Shown here: piece after piece, positions 1 through 10,261 of the stretch | How positions within the stretch are numbered: the stretch's first letter is position 1 | Layout: every line of letters starts with the position of its first letter | DNA from: Muscardinus avellanarius | Taxonomy: Eukaryota > Chordata > Mammalia > Rodentia > Gliridae | Reading direction: 5' to 3' | NCBI GenBank assembly: GCA_963383645.1 | Contig: OY726563.1 | Location: 40,971,831-41,035,830, forward strand | DNA: 64,000 nt | Notes under the pieces: generated by a model | What the model saw: the letters and a program-made list of their open reading frames with translations, nothing else | Told to the model about the DNA's origin: nothing | Databases searched by the model: none | Program-made: the position numbers and the translations under genes

Positions 1-430
1 CTTGTCTTTCAATTTTTTCTTTTGGAAAACTCATTCAGAACAAAAAATCTTGACATAAAAGTTCTTTTCTACCTAAAAAAAATTTTCTCTTCCTTTTAAC
101 ATTCTTTATTATAATATCTCTTCATGCCTACAATATCTTTTTTATTTGTTGGGTTTCTTTTTGTCTTTTTTGGGCTCTGATGGTTTGGCAGGAATTTATT
201 AGTGTGGCCAGAAGGGTCATATCTGATTTACCTTACTGGCATAGCTTGGGGTTCTTATTTTTAAATAATTAGGTCACAGCAATGTATATTTTCAGCAAGC
301 TGTGTTGTCTTTTAGTAAACACTCAAAACTAAAGCCACTTTATAATGCTGTTTTCCTATATACCAACAGCTTAGAATCCCACTTAATAGGCTGAAATGCT
401 ATTTTAAAACCTTAGAGGCCAAAAGCATTT
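1..430. other. AT-rich unique sequence, no gene seen
   Basis: I see no open frame of note, RNA gene or recognisable repeat here. It is AT-rich intergenic DNA that ends where the first SINE begins. Confidence 0.5.
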
Positions 431-934
431 TTTTTTTGCAGGTCTGGGGATGGAACCCAGGTGCATTTGACCTCTGAGATACACCCCCTGCCCTGTTTTT
501 TTATTCTTTATTTTGAAACAGGGTCTCACTGAGTTGCAAAGGCCCTCACTAAGTAGCTGAGGCTGTCTGCGAACCGCAATCCTCCTGTCTCAGCCTCCCA
601 AATGCTGGGATTACAAGTGTGTGCCACCATGGCCAACAAGCATTAATTAAATATAATAAATTATAGATTACCCCCTGAAAATTAAGATGTTAGGTAAGCA
701 TCATTAGTGTCTTTTTTTTTCCTTTGGTAGTGGTACTGGGGGTGGAACCCAGGGGCTCTCTATCTCCGGGCTATACTCCCAGACCTATTTTATATTTTAT
801 TTGGAAACAGGATCTCACAAAGTTGCTAAGAGCCTCACTAAGTAGCTGAGGCTGGCTCCGAACCTGTGCAACCCTCCTGTCTCAGCCTCCCAAGCTTGGG
901 GATTATAAGCGTGCGCCACCACACCTGGCTCATT
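431..934 (-). repeat. Two B1-dID type SINEs, minus orientation
   Basis: Copies lie at about 431-634 and 721-930. On the + strand each reads tail first: a T-run, then a GGTACTGGGG/GGAACCCAGG motif (the reverse of the tRNA-like tail), then the B1-like head ending at GCCACCA near the 5' end. The first has the tail form with a bare 'caggtctgggg' start. The second has the 'ctccgggctatactcccagacc' region typical of a younger subfamily. Confidence 0.85.
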
Positions 935-1590
935 AGTGTCTTAAAACATGTTTTCCACCAGAGAAAAACCTTTAAAAGCGAAGAAAATTGTATTTGAAAA
1001 CCTAAAGAAACAAATATAATCTTGACTGACTGTCTAGGGAAAAAGACATGTGTTAATAATTTAAGGACATTTTTAAAATCTCAAACAAATGTTAAATTTC
1101 TTTAGTTGTCAGATTTACATGAACTCAGAGGCATTTGATTTTATGTCTTCTTTAAATTTTATGTGCACTCATCTATTAATATGCCCAGGTGTAGTATACC
1201 ATGTTAGCCAGACACACTACACATATAACACAACAAGAACATCAAAAGGTGGACGCACAGAGGCTCAGATACATACGTAGCCCAGAGTGCAGCCAGGACT
1301 GAGACACAGGCATGGGGAAACCCTATACAGCTGAGGATGCTGTTTAATCTGCCATGCATGACAATGAATTGAATTTATTCAAGTGGCCATTCTGTCTCCC
1401 CATGTCAATCACCACCACTGTTTGTCTTCTCTTTCCTAGGATACCAAACAGAGGAATAACCCTTGAATAGCTGCTAAGTAAAGACTGGAGGAAAAAAAAC
1501 CCTCAAAAAGAGAGGTTAAAATATGGGGCTTTAAAAGCCTAAACTTAACTTTTAGGGTATAAAAGAATAAACTTTAGAAAATGGAATTAT
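935..1590. other. Unique AT-rich interval
   Basis: No repeat or gene was recognised. The longest open frame (1089-1280) has low-complexity composition, no family resemblance and no splice context, so I do not call it a gene. Confidence 0.45.
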
Positions 1591-1593
1591 AAT

Positions 1594-2173
1594 TTTTTGT
1601 GGTACTGGGGATGGAACCCAGGGGCTTTTCTACCTCCGGGCTACACTCCCAGACCTATTTTATGTTTTATTTGGAAACAGGGTCTCACTAAGTTGCCGAG
1701 AGCCTCACTAAGTAGCTGAGGCTGGCTTCGAACCTGTGTGATCCTCCTGTCTCAGCCTCCCAAGCGCGGGGATTACAAGCGTGCGCCACCACGCCCAGCT
1801 TGAATTATAATTTCTGTTTGCAGTACCAGGGTTGGAACCCAGGGACATTCTACTTCCGAGCTACACCCCCAGTCCTATTTTTTAATTCTTTATTTTGAAA
1901 CAGGGTCTCACTGAGTTGCAAAGGACTTCACTAAGTGATAGCTGAGGCTGTCCGCAAACCGCGATCCTCCTGTCTCAGCCTCCCAAATGCTGGGATTACA
2001 AGCATGCGTCACCACGCCCAGCTGGAATGATAAATTTTTAAAAAGTAAGCATTCCTTGCCAGGTGTGGTGGCGCATGTCTGCAATCCCTGCGCTTGGGAA
2101 GCGGAGACAGGAGGATCGCGCAGGTTCGAAGTCAGCTGCGCTGGTTTAAGAGACCCTGTTTCCAAAAATAAAA
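1594..2173. repeat. Cluster of three B1-dID SINEs
   Basis: Copies lie at about 1594-1799 (-), 1817-2023 (-) and 2058-2173 (+). The third consists of the B1-like head only and stops after the 'gaccctgtttcc' A-rich junction, so it lacks the tRNA-like tail. The open frames crossing this stretch are translations of SINE sequence. Confidence 0.85.
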
Positions 2174-2304
2174 GTATGCATCCCTTACTATATTTTAAAA
2201 AGTATTTTTGAGCAGGGGTCAGGAAAGGATGAGTGAGTGCCTTTTGATCCCTAGTGGAGCTGTGGCAACCTCTTGGAAAGAGTAACGCCCTCTAGTGGAT
2301 CGAG

Positions 2305-2372
2305 GTCCCTGGCCAGGAACTGAACCCAGGTCGGGGCAGTGAGAGTGCAGAGCCTTAAACACTAGAAATGAG
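2305..2372 (-). pseudogene. tRNA-Glu(CTC)-like pseudogene or tRNA-Glu-derived SINE head
   Basis: Read on the minus strand, this interval follows tRNA-Glu closely. It has a D-arm A-box region with CTAGTG.TTA, an anticodon region with ACTCTCACTGC keeping the CTC anticodon, and a T-arm B box GGGTTCAGTTCC. The 3' acceptor half ends CCAGGGA. The 5' acceptor strand (normally TCCCTGGT) is not preserved, so the stem cannot pair. This is best called a relic or the head of an old tRNA-Glu SINE, not a working tRNA. Confidence 0.55.
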
Positions 2373-2629
2373 GGTGCAGGGAATAGATACGAGGTGGAGT
2401 GGAAAGGTGAGGGGCAGTGGCCTGAGCACCCTCTAGCCTGGGCCCCAGCAGGCTGACATGTGTGCAGGGAGGGGTGAGGGGCAGGGCCTAGGGCTGGGGA
2501 CCTGTACCAGACCGGTGGACAGAGACCAAGAGGGTAGAAGGGGGTCGGCCCTCTGGGAGCCCGCGGCCATTCCCCCCAGGCCAGCAAGGCAGGTGAGGTG
2601 GGGAAGGATCAGTGCAGTCTGGAGTAGCA

Positions 2630-3310
2630 GGGCTTAGCAAGGGAGGCGGGGCCTCCACGGCTACCATTGTGGGAGGGAGGCGGCGCGCAGACCACGGAGT
2701 GCGCGTGGACGCGAAGGCAAAGTGCACGAGCACGCAGGCGCGCGCGCACCCCGGGCCGGATCCCCCCCACCCAGGCGGAGTAGAGGCGTGAATGGAGCGT
2801 CTGGGGGCGGGGTAGCGCAGGGGAAGTTAGCAGGCTGCCCCGGGTGAAGCTGAGACGCTGCGAAACCTCTTCACCGGGCCCTGAAAGTCGGCAGGCCACA
2901 GAGTGGGCTGCAGGCGGGCTCTGCGTGCGCTCTGGAGCGCCTGCCTTTTCCGCGGAGCCCAGGCTGAGGGAGCCGGGCGCCTCGATCCACCCTGCACTGG
3001 CAGGGCCACGGGGCCACCTGCACTGCAAGGGGCGTGTCGGCCGGAGCCCTCAGGCAAAGCTTGGCGAGGGCGAGGGAAGATGGGGTACAGCGGCGGCCGC
3101 GAGGAGACATAGCAAGGGCTGCACTGGCATGCGCTCAGGAGCTCAGGCCCGGGCGGAGGGAAGTTTGGGAGCCTTGGGCTGAGCCAGGTGGAGAGCCCCG
3201 GCGGGGGCCGCGAGTCCTGGCTGGACAGCAAGAGAAGTCGCTGCCGCGCCCCCCCCCCCGGGGGGGGCTGCCAGGGCTCCTGGTGCCCTACCGAGGCGAG
3301 CGTGGGATGT
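2630..3310. promoter_or_regulatory. CpG-island-like GC-rich segment
   Basis: This segment is strikingly GC-rich and dense in CpG, with GC-box-like GGGGCGGGG at about 2805 and GGCGGGGCC at about 2646, and it contains no SINE. Several long overlapping open frames on both strands are expected from GC-rich sequence lacking stop codons, and none resembles a known protein. It could be a CpG-island promoter or the GC-rich part of an old retroviral insert that continues to the right. Direction and target gene are not evident. Confidence 0.4.
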
Positions 3311-3324
3311 ATTGGAGGGTGTCC

Positions 3325-3720
3325 TTACTGATGGCATTCCCACTTCCAGTGGCCCTCCTGTCCACAAGTTGGACAAGGTTTCTTTGGTGGCCGTGAATCA
3401 GGGCACCCTTTAGCCCAATGCCAGCCTTTGCCAATGGAAACGGTGACCTGGGAGGGACATATCTGAGAAAGGCTTTCCTTTTTCTTTCTCTTTTTTTTTT
3501 TTTTTTTTTTTTTTGAGGCGAGGTCTCGGAGGGGCAGAATCTGGGTACTCCAGGGTACTATTGAAACGGGAGGGGCTGGCAGCAGCGGTACCCCAGGCCC
3601 ACCGCAGGGCTGGAGCTGTGAACCTGGGCGAGATGCGCCTCTGTCTGCCTTGTTTACTGGAAGCAGGAGTGAGGGGAAAAGCCTAGGGTGGGGTGGGGTG
3701 GGGGAGTCGGGCGCAACCAA
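3325..3720 (-). pseudogene. Retroviral gag nucleocapsid fragment (endogenous retrovirus remnant)
   Basis: The minus-strand frame ends in one intact CCHC zinc knuckle (C-x2-C-x4-H-x4-C) at about 3334-3375. Upstream of it (in the minus sense) is the second half of another knuckle, an H-x4-C motif whose first two cysteines are lost. A two-knuckle array is the layout of retroviral nucleocapsid. A lysine run in the middle is only the translation of a poly-T tract at 3490-3514, and the rest of the frame has no gag resemblance I can see. No protease or reverse transcriptase follows at lower coordinates. I call it a decayed ERV piece, not a domesticated gene. Confidence 0.6.
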
Positions 3721-4790
3721 GGCTTGTGCCAGAGGATACTCCCCGAGTGGCTTCGATCCAGCGTGGCGTAAAGGCGGTGCGTGCCCGCGGCCACCCTGCC
3801 AGTGGCTTTTGAGCAGGAGGAGGGGTGGGCAGCGCTAGAGCTTCCAAGGAAGTCGCTGCCTGTGCAGGGTCTGAGCGAACCTGGCCACCTACGCACACCA
3901 TGCAGGGGGCGGAGCCGTTGAATTACTTGGCAGAGAAAGCGATTTTACAGAATGAGGGGCAAGAGTGGAGAGGAAAGAAAGACTGAAAAATAAAGCTTCC
4001 TGTTATTGGGCCAATTCTGGACAATGTATTTCTCTAAGTCTTGTCTTTGAAATTTGGGAAACCATAGGTTGGTACTCAGGCGCCAGAAGACAACCGCGGC
4101 TGGATGGGAAAGACCAAAGTTGAGTGTCCCCAAACTTGTTTTGGGAGAAGGAGGGGGTTCCAGAACCCAAGGGCGTAGCGGGAATCGGAGGTGCGGGACC
4201 CAACGCGGGGGGGGGGGACCTGGGACCAGTAATGCAGGACCCAGAGATGCAGGAGCCTGATGGGATGTGGCGTCCCGGAGGGTGGTGTGGGAACCCAATG
4301 GGGGGTCCTAGCGCCAGACCAGTGCAGAACCCAGAGTCTCATGAGTACCCACAAGAGGCTGACGGAGGCAAAATTTACCAACAACGAATCTGGTGAGTGT
4401 TGGGCGATTAGATCTGGTACCAGAAAAATGGCCTTCTGGTCTGGAGCCCTGTGGAAGGAAGGGAGGGAGGGAGGGATGGTGCTGGTCCACTGAGGGCCGC
4501 CTGCGAGAAATCTCTTCAGACAAGAGACCTGACCGCCAATTATCTTCCTGGGTCTTTGGCGGATACCGCTGCACACCAGATCAGGCTTTATTCGTTGGAG
4601 TGAAGCCTGAGAAGGGGGCTTGACTGGGAGAGTTCTCAAGAGTCAGGGGGCCCCTTCCTTACAGACGGACTGCTTTACATAGGGCATTAGGAGGGAGGGA
4701 GAGCAAAACAGTCGTGTATTTCTCTGATCGTTAGGCTTGAGACCCCTCGCAACTTAATGAGACCCTGTTTCAAAATAAAGATTAAAAGTA
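3721..4790 (-). other. GC-rich flank, possible LTR/leader of the same ERV
   Basis: The stretch is SINE-free and continues the block that holds the gag knuckle. On the minus strand it has an AATAAA-type signal near 4590 inside a CAATAAAGCCTG-like context, as in an LTR R region, upstream of the gag fragment as expected for a minus-strand provirus. I could not define LTR ends, a primer-binding site or a matching second LTR. The open frames here (for example 4076-4639 minus) show no recognisable domain. Confidence 0.3.
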
Positions 4791-4800
4791 GGGCTAGGAG

Positions 4801-5175
4801 TTGGCAGGCATGGTGGCACACGCTTGTAATCCCAGTATTCCGGAGGGCGGAGACTGGAGGATCGGGGACAGCCTCAGCCACTTAGTGAGGCCCTTTGCAA
4901 CTCAGTGAGACCCAGTTTCAAAAAATAAAAATACTAAAAAATGGGACTGGGGGTGTAGCTCAGAGATACAATTCCCGGTGGGTTCCATCCCTGGTACTGC
5001 AGGGGAAAAATAGAGCTAGGGGTGTAGCTCAAAGGTAGAATGTCCCTGGGTTCAATCCCCAATACTACAGTAAATAAATAAATAAATAAATAAATAAACA
5101 AATAAATAAATAAAATAGGGCCGAGGATCTAGCTCCAAAGTAGAACACCCCTGAGTTCAGTCCCCAGTACAAGAA
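4801..5175 (+). repeat. B1-dID SINE followed by two extra tRNA-like tail modules
   Basis: A composite SINE runs at about 4801-5000 and ends GGTACTGCAGG. It is followed by a solo tail module at about 5011-5070 (A box TAGCTCAAAGGTAGAATG, B box GGGTTCAATCCCC). A (TAAA)n run fills 5071-5114, and another tail module lies at about 5118-5175. The tails are head-to-tail in the same orientation. Confidence 0.8.
5071..5114. repeat. (TAAA)n microsatellite
   Basis: This is a nearly perfect run of TAAA units, with one AACA variant, in the A-rich end of a SINE tail module. Confidence 0.9.
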
Positions 5176-5953
5176 GAAGCCAGGTACTTTGAACTGAGGC
5201 AATTGTAAAGATGCCTTGAGGGCTCCTTGAAATCAACAAGATTCCACGCATTCCAGTCTTAAAAGGTTTAAAGTGGAAACCATTCATTTGAGCTTAAAGC
5301 CCCAGGGCACCCTGTTCCCACACGGCCAGATAGGAAGTTGTTTTGCTGATGCTTTTCACCTTAATCAGCCATTCAGGTGTTCAGAAGCTGCTGTAACCAC
5401 GGTCCGAGTGGACTCAGCTGCTGCTGCTGCCAGTAGCCGATTTCGCCATCATCCACAGGATGCTGGTTCTGCAGGTATGAATGACGTTGTGGGGTCTTGC
5501 AGGCTCCACCTAGATCTCACAGGACGGCCTGGGAGGCCAGGCAATGTGTATTCAGGTCAGGATCCCTGCTTGCTGTCAAAATCACTGTGAGAGTGAAGCC
5601 GAAGCCGCAGTAGACTTCCAGGAACTCGGAGATGCCAGGATTGTGAACACTTGCTAAGAAAAGCTGTAGGCAATGAGCAAAGCTATCCCAAGAGAGTGGG
5701 CTGCAGCCAGCAAGGCCCAAGCCTTTTGGGGCCCACATGGCAGCATCACATGCATGGGATGCTCAACTGGAACTGCAGGATTTAAAGCTTTCTCTGCTGT
5801 GTTTCAGTCTTGCTTTGGTCTGCTCCTTCCTTGATATTCTTCTATTCCTCCTGTTTGGAATGGGAATGTTTCTCTTGTGCTATTACATGCGAGAAGTGTA
5901 TAACTTGTTTTTATATTACAGGGGCTCATAGTTAAGACTCTGCCTCAAAGTGA

Positions 5954-5967
5954 CAGAGGAGACTTTG
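5954..5967. repeat. Left direct repeat flanking an insertion
   Basis: CAGAGGAGACTTTG here recurs exactly at 6849-6862. Together the copies bracket the insert at 5968-6848 inside the MaLR internal region, so they look like a target-site duplication. Confidence 0.65.
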
Positions 5968-6390
5968 TGTGTGTGGGGGGGTACTGTTAGTTATTTATAA
6001 GCAGTGTTGGGGAAAAATGGGACAGGGAAGGACCCTCCTGAGAAGTGGGGATTGCCCCTCCCCGCTGTGATCAGAAACTTGGAGCCATTACATTGCAGCT
6101 TTAGATACCTGCAGAAAATCTGGCGTTGTGAATTTAGCACAGTTGGAGTAAATAGTAACCACCCCAAATTACTATGCATGAGGAGGAATGGTACTTCTAG
6201 ACAGTACAAGAACTTCACCATGCGGCAGACTCGGCCTTCCCCTTCTCCTTCTTTTTCCTCCTTTCTGTTCCCAGACTGGTGAGCTCAGTGACCCTCCTGT
6301 GAAACTTACCCAATAAAGCTCTTCATACCTACCCTATCTGGGTTCCCCAAATGAAATCTTTCTTTTGGAGAGACAAGATTCGAAAGAAAC
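5968..6390 (+). mobile_element. Unidentified insert, LTR-like
   Basis: The sequence starts with a TG/G-rich run and contains AATAAA at 6312-6317 followed by 'gctcttc', typical of an LTR R region. It then runs to 'gacaagattcgaaag' before the first SINE. It sits between the two copies of a 14-bp direct repeat together with two SINEs. It may be a solo ERV LTR or a processed transcript. I cannot identify the family, and the open frame at 6004-6282 has no known domain. Confidence 0.35.
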
Positions 6391-6391
6391 T

Positions 6392-6848
6392 AGCCAGGTG
6401 TTGGGGCACATACTTGTAATTTCAGCATTTGGGAGGCTGAGACAGGAGGATTGCCATTCGTAGACAGCCTCAGCTACTACTTAGTGAGGCCCTTTGTAAC
6501 ACAGTGAGACCCTGTTTCAAAATAAAGAATAAAAAAATAGGACTTGGGGTATAGCTCGGAGGTAGAATGCCCCTGGATTCCATCCCCGGTACTGGGAAAA
6601 AAAAAAAAAAGGAAAGAAAAGAAAAAGAAAAACTCACAACCCTGTGACAGTACTGAGGATCGAATCCAAGGGCATTCTACCTCTGAAATAGACCCCCAGG
6701 CCTATTTTATTTTTTATTTGGAAACAGGGTCTCGCTAAATTGAGGAGGGCCTTGCTAAGTAGCTGAGGCTGGCCACAAACCTGCGATCCTCCTGTCTCAG
6801 CCTCCCAAGTATGGGAATTACTAAAGTTGGGGGCCACCACACCCATGT
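6392..6848. repeat. Two B1-dID SINEs in opposite orientation
   Basis: A plus copy runs at about 6392-6612 with an A-rich end, and a minus copy at about 6640-6848. The minus copy's head abuts the right-hand direct repeat at 6849-6862. Confidence 0.8.
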
Positions 6849-6974
6849 CAGAGGAGACTTTGGACCTGGACTTTTGAGCAATGTTGGAACTATTGAGACT
6901 TAGAAGACTCTCCAATATGGGCTGAATATATTTTGCATTATGAGAGGGACATGAGTATTTAGGGGTTAGGGTAG

Positions 6975-7556
6975 GATATTATGGTTTGAATCAAAAATAT
7001 CTGCCAAAAGCCATGTGCTAAGGGCTTACCTGCCGGCCTGGCACTCTTAGGAGGTGATGCAACCTTTAGGAGGTGGGCCTAGATGGAGGATGGATATGGG
7101 GGTTGGACTTTGAATGGTATATTTTGTCACCAGCCCCTTTTTCTCCCTCTCTGTCCTTCACAGCCACCAGAAGATGGGCAGCTCTGTTCTCCCATGTCCC
7201 ATGTCCTGCCATGATGTTCTGTCCCACCACAGGCCCACAGGAATGGGGCCAGCCAACTACGCACTGAAACCAGGAGCCAAAGGAAACCTTCCCTCTGTTA
7301 AAGTAATTTTTTCAAGTTTTTTTTTTTTTTTTTTTCTCTTTTGGGTCCCGGGATTGAACGCAGAGGCATTCTACCTTTGAGCTATACCCTTAGAGCTTTT
7401 ACATTTTTTTCTTGTTTTGAAACAAGATCTCACTAGGTTGGCGAGAGTCTCACTACTTGCTAAGGCTGCCTTCAAGCCTGCAATACTCCTGTCTCAGCCT
7501 CCCAAGTACTGAGATTATAGGTATTTTGACACAGCAATGAAAGCTGGCTAACACAA
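6975..7556 (+). mobile_element. MaLR-like LTR with a SINE inside
   Basis: It begins TATGGTTTGAATC, as MaLR LTRs do, and carries the 'ggaggtggg.ctag' motif and the 'ctgccatgatgttctg' segment. It ends with the 'cacagcaatgaaagctggctaacaca' type terminus. A minus B1-dID SINE interrupts it at about 7318-7525. Confidence 0.65.
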
Positions 7557-7588
7557 TGTACTACTTCCATATAAAATTTACCTCTTTT

Positions 7589-8030
7589 AGCTAGGCATGG
7601 TGGTGTACGCTTGTAATCCCAGTATTTGGGAGGCTAAAACAGGAGCATCCAGCCGGGTGTGGTGGCGCACGCTTGTAATCCCGGCCCTCGGGAGGCTGAG
7701 ACAGGAGGATCGCGCAGGTTTGAAGCCAGCCTCGGCTACATAGTGAGGCTCTCAGCAACTCAGTGAGACCCTGTTTCCAAATAAAATATTTTAAAAAATG
7801 GGTCTGAGAGTATAGCCCGGAAATAGAAAGCCTCTGGGTTCCACCCCCAGTATCACCAAAAAAAAAAAAAAGGAGGATCCAGTTTTGCAGCCAGCCTCAG
7901 CTACTTAGTGAGGCCCTTTGAAACTCAGTGAGACTCTGTTTAAAAATAAAGAATAAAAATTAGGGCTGGGGGTGGAGCTCAGAGGTAGAATGCCCCTGGG
8001 TTCCATCCCCAGTACCACACACAAAAATCC
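7589..8030 (+). repeat. B1-dID SINE with a younger copy nested inside
   Basis: The outer element starts at about 7589 and is broken at 'aggagcatcc'. A younger complete copy fills about 7650-7871 (tail TAGCCCGGAAATAGAAAGCC, poly-A). The outer element then resumes with 'aggaggatcc' at about 7872 and ends at about 8025. The repeated 10-mer is a near-perfect target-site duplication. Confidence 0.85.
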
Positions 8031-8053
8031 TTCTTTTGGAAAAAGAAGTGGAA

Positions 8054-8904
8054 GCCAGGCACGGTGGTATACACCTGTAATCCCAGGTACTTGGGATGCT
8101 GAGGCAGGAAGATTGCAGTTTTGAGGACAGTTGGTGCAATTTAGTGAGCCTCTTGACAACTTAGAGAAATCCTTTAAAAAAGGGAACCAGACATGGTGGC
8201 ACACACTTATAATCCCAGCATTTGGGAGGCTGAGACAGGAGGATCCAGGTTTGCAACCAGTCTCAGCTACTTAGGCCCTCTGCAATTCAGTGAGACTCTG
8301 TTTCAAAATAAAGAATAAAAAATAGGGCTGGGGGTGTAGCTCAGAGGTAGAATGACCCTGAGTTCCATCCCCAGTACTACAAAATAAATAAATAAATAAT
8401 AAAAAGGTGTAGGAACATACCTCAGAGATAGAATATTCCTGTGTTTAATCCCCAGTATCAAAATAGATAAGGAAAATGAAAAGGAAGTGGAAAAACATTG
8501 CAGAACAAAAGAATTAATGAATGGGCTCAATGAACAATATTCTCAGAGAATCATAGGAAATTCCCAAAACCATATAATGCTGGCCTTTACATCCATGCCT
8601 ACTTGGGCTAGAAGGTCCACAGTGTCCTGGTAGGCCCTGCCCCCACACAAGGGTCTGTTGTCACTACCAGTGCCAGTGGTGTCTCTTACTGTCTTTTGAA
8701 AATTGCTGCTGCAAGGCCGGGCGTGGTGGCGCACGCTTGTAATCCCCGTGCTCGGGAGGCAGAGACAGGAGGATCGCGCAGGTTCGAAGCCAGCCGCGCG
8801 TGCTGGCTTAGGAGACCCTGTTTCCAAATAAAAATGTAAAAATAGGTCTGGGAGTGTAGCCCGGAGATAGAAGGGCTTCCAGGAACCCCAGTACCACCAA
8901 AAAA

Positions 8905-8943
<39 letters not shown>

Positions 8944-9180
8944 ATATTAACGTTTACTTTAAAAAAAAAAGAAAAAGAAAATTGCTGCTGCCTGTCATGG
9001 TGGCACATGCTTGAGGATCTGGGTTTACGGCCAGCCTTAGCTATTTAGTGAGGCTCTCCACAACCTAATGAGAGAGACCCTGTTTCAAAATAAAGAATAA
9101 AACATAGGGCTGGGGTGGAGCCCAGAGGTAGAATGTCCTTGGGTTCAATCCCTAGCACTGCAAAAAAAATTTGTTGCTAA
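8054..9180 (+). repeat. Cluster of plus-strand B1-dID SINEs
   Basis: Copies lie at about 8054-8185 (head only), 8187-8390, a solo tail at 8400-8460, 8716-8900 (short young subfamily with GGCTTCCAGGAACCCC tail) and 8993-9180. The stretch at 8461-8700 between them is unique, with no gene seen. Confidence 0.8.
8900..8944. repeat. (AAAT)n microsatellite
   Basis: A pure AAAT run forms the 3' tail of the SINE at 8716-8900. Confidence 0.9.
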
Positions 9181-9185
9181 TAGAC

Positions 9186-10060
9186 ACTGCTATGGTTTGG
9201 ATTTTTTTTTTTTTTTTTTTGGTGGTACTGGAGGTAGAACCCAGAGGCTTTCTACCTCCGGACTATACTCCCAGACCTATTTTATACTTTATTTGGAAAC
9301 AGGGTCTCACAAAGTTGCTGAGAGCCTCACTAAGTAGCTGAGGCTGGCTTCGAACCCGTGTGATCCTCCTGCCTCAGCCTCCCGAGCGCGGTTGGGGGTC
9401 CCTGGAGGTGTGGCCTGAGACTATTTCTGAGACAGGCTGCTACAGCTTTATGTCTCCCCCCATGAGCCAACAACAAGCTCTTTTCTTATCTCTGCTCACT
9501 GACATTATACACTGAGGACCTATAGCCCCAGCTCCTGCTTAGAAGTCAAACAGAAACTGAAAATCTACAGAACCGTGAGCAAATAAATCCTCCTTCCTTT
9601 CAATTTTATGTGTGTGTCTCAAGGATTTTTTTTCTGGTCTGGGGATGGAACTCAGGGGCATTAGACTTCTGAGCTACACCCCCTGCCCTATTTTTTTTTT
9701 GAAACCGGGTCTCACTGAGTTGCAGAGGGCCTCACTAAGTAGCTGAGGCTGTCTGCGAACCGCGATCCTCATGTGTCTGCCTCCCAAGCGCGGGGATTAC
9801 AAGCGTGCGCCACCATGCCCGGCTAACTTTCTTTTATTTTTACAGGGAGAATTTGTACTTTTGAGCAAGTCTGGAACTGTTAAAACTATGGGATTCTTGG
9901 AGATGGACTAAATGTGTTTTGCATTGTGATATAGCCATGAGGTCTTGGGGGCCAGAGGCTGAGAGTAATGGTTTGGACTTAGAATGTCCCACAGACCTAA
10001 TGTGATACTTGACAGCAATAAGAATTCTGACCGAAACACCAAGTGTGTGCTTTAATTATA
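9186..10060 (+). mobile_element. Second MaLR-like LTR and internal fragment, SINE-broken
   Basis: CTATGGTTTGG at about 9188 starts an LTR that is broken by a minus SINE (about 9200-9395) and resumes to an AATAAATCCTCC polyadenylation region at about 9580. Another minus SINE lies at about 9636-9825. From about 9840, 'tacttttgagcaagtctggaactg' repeats the MaLR internal motif seen at 6870, leading into another LTR start near 9970. Confidence 0.55.
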
Positions 10061-10084
10061 ACAGCTAAGGTGAGTGTTTTTTTG

Positions 10085-10260
10085 TGTTTGTGGTATTGGG
10101 GATCTCGCCTAGGGACACACTATCTCTGAGCTGCACCCCAAGCACTATTTCATTTTTTTTTTTTACTTTGCAACAGGGTCTCGCTAAGTTGCTGAGGCTG
10201 GCCTCAAACCTGTGATCCTCCTGTCTCGGCCTCACAAGTACTGGGATTACAGACATGTGT
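10085..10260 (-). repeat. B1-dID SINE, minus
   Basis: An older, diverged copy reads from the GTGTTTTTTTGTG...GGGGAT tail to the head ending at ACATG. Confidence 0.7.
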
Positions 10261-10261
10261 T

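Larger units (their letters stand above)
5190..6972 (+). mobile_element. ERVL-MaLR-type internal region, interrupted
   Basis: The part at about 5690-5965 and its continuation at 6849-6972 match the 3' internal region that precedes THE1/MST-like MaLR LTRs. It has the 'ggaatgggaatg' motif, the 'gtataacttg' motif, and 'gactttggacctggac' followed by 'ttttgagcaatg'. It leads directly into an LTR that starts near 6975. The middle (5968-6848) is a later insertion flanked by a direct repeat. The part at 5190-5690 is probably the same element but is less certain. No retroviral protein is readable. Confidence 0.6.

Noticed and set aside
2844..3396. Overlapping long frames in the CpG-rich block
   Set aside because: Frames are open on both strands at once, as expected in GC-rich DNA with few stop codons. 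No splice or family support.
4076..4639. 187-residue open frame on the minus strand
   Set aside because: No recognisable domain. It crosses a likely LTR polyadenylation region and has a biased P/W/L composition from GC-rich DNA.
5737..5931. 64-residue hydrophobic frame
   Set aside because: It falls in the MaLR internal sequence, whose motifs explain it, and has no splice or family support as a membrane protein.
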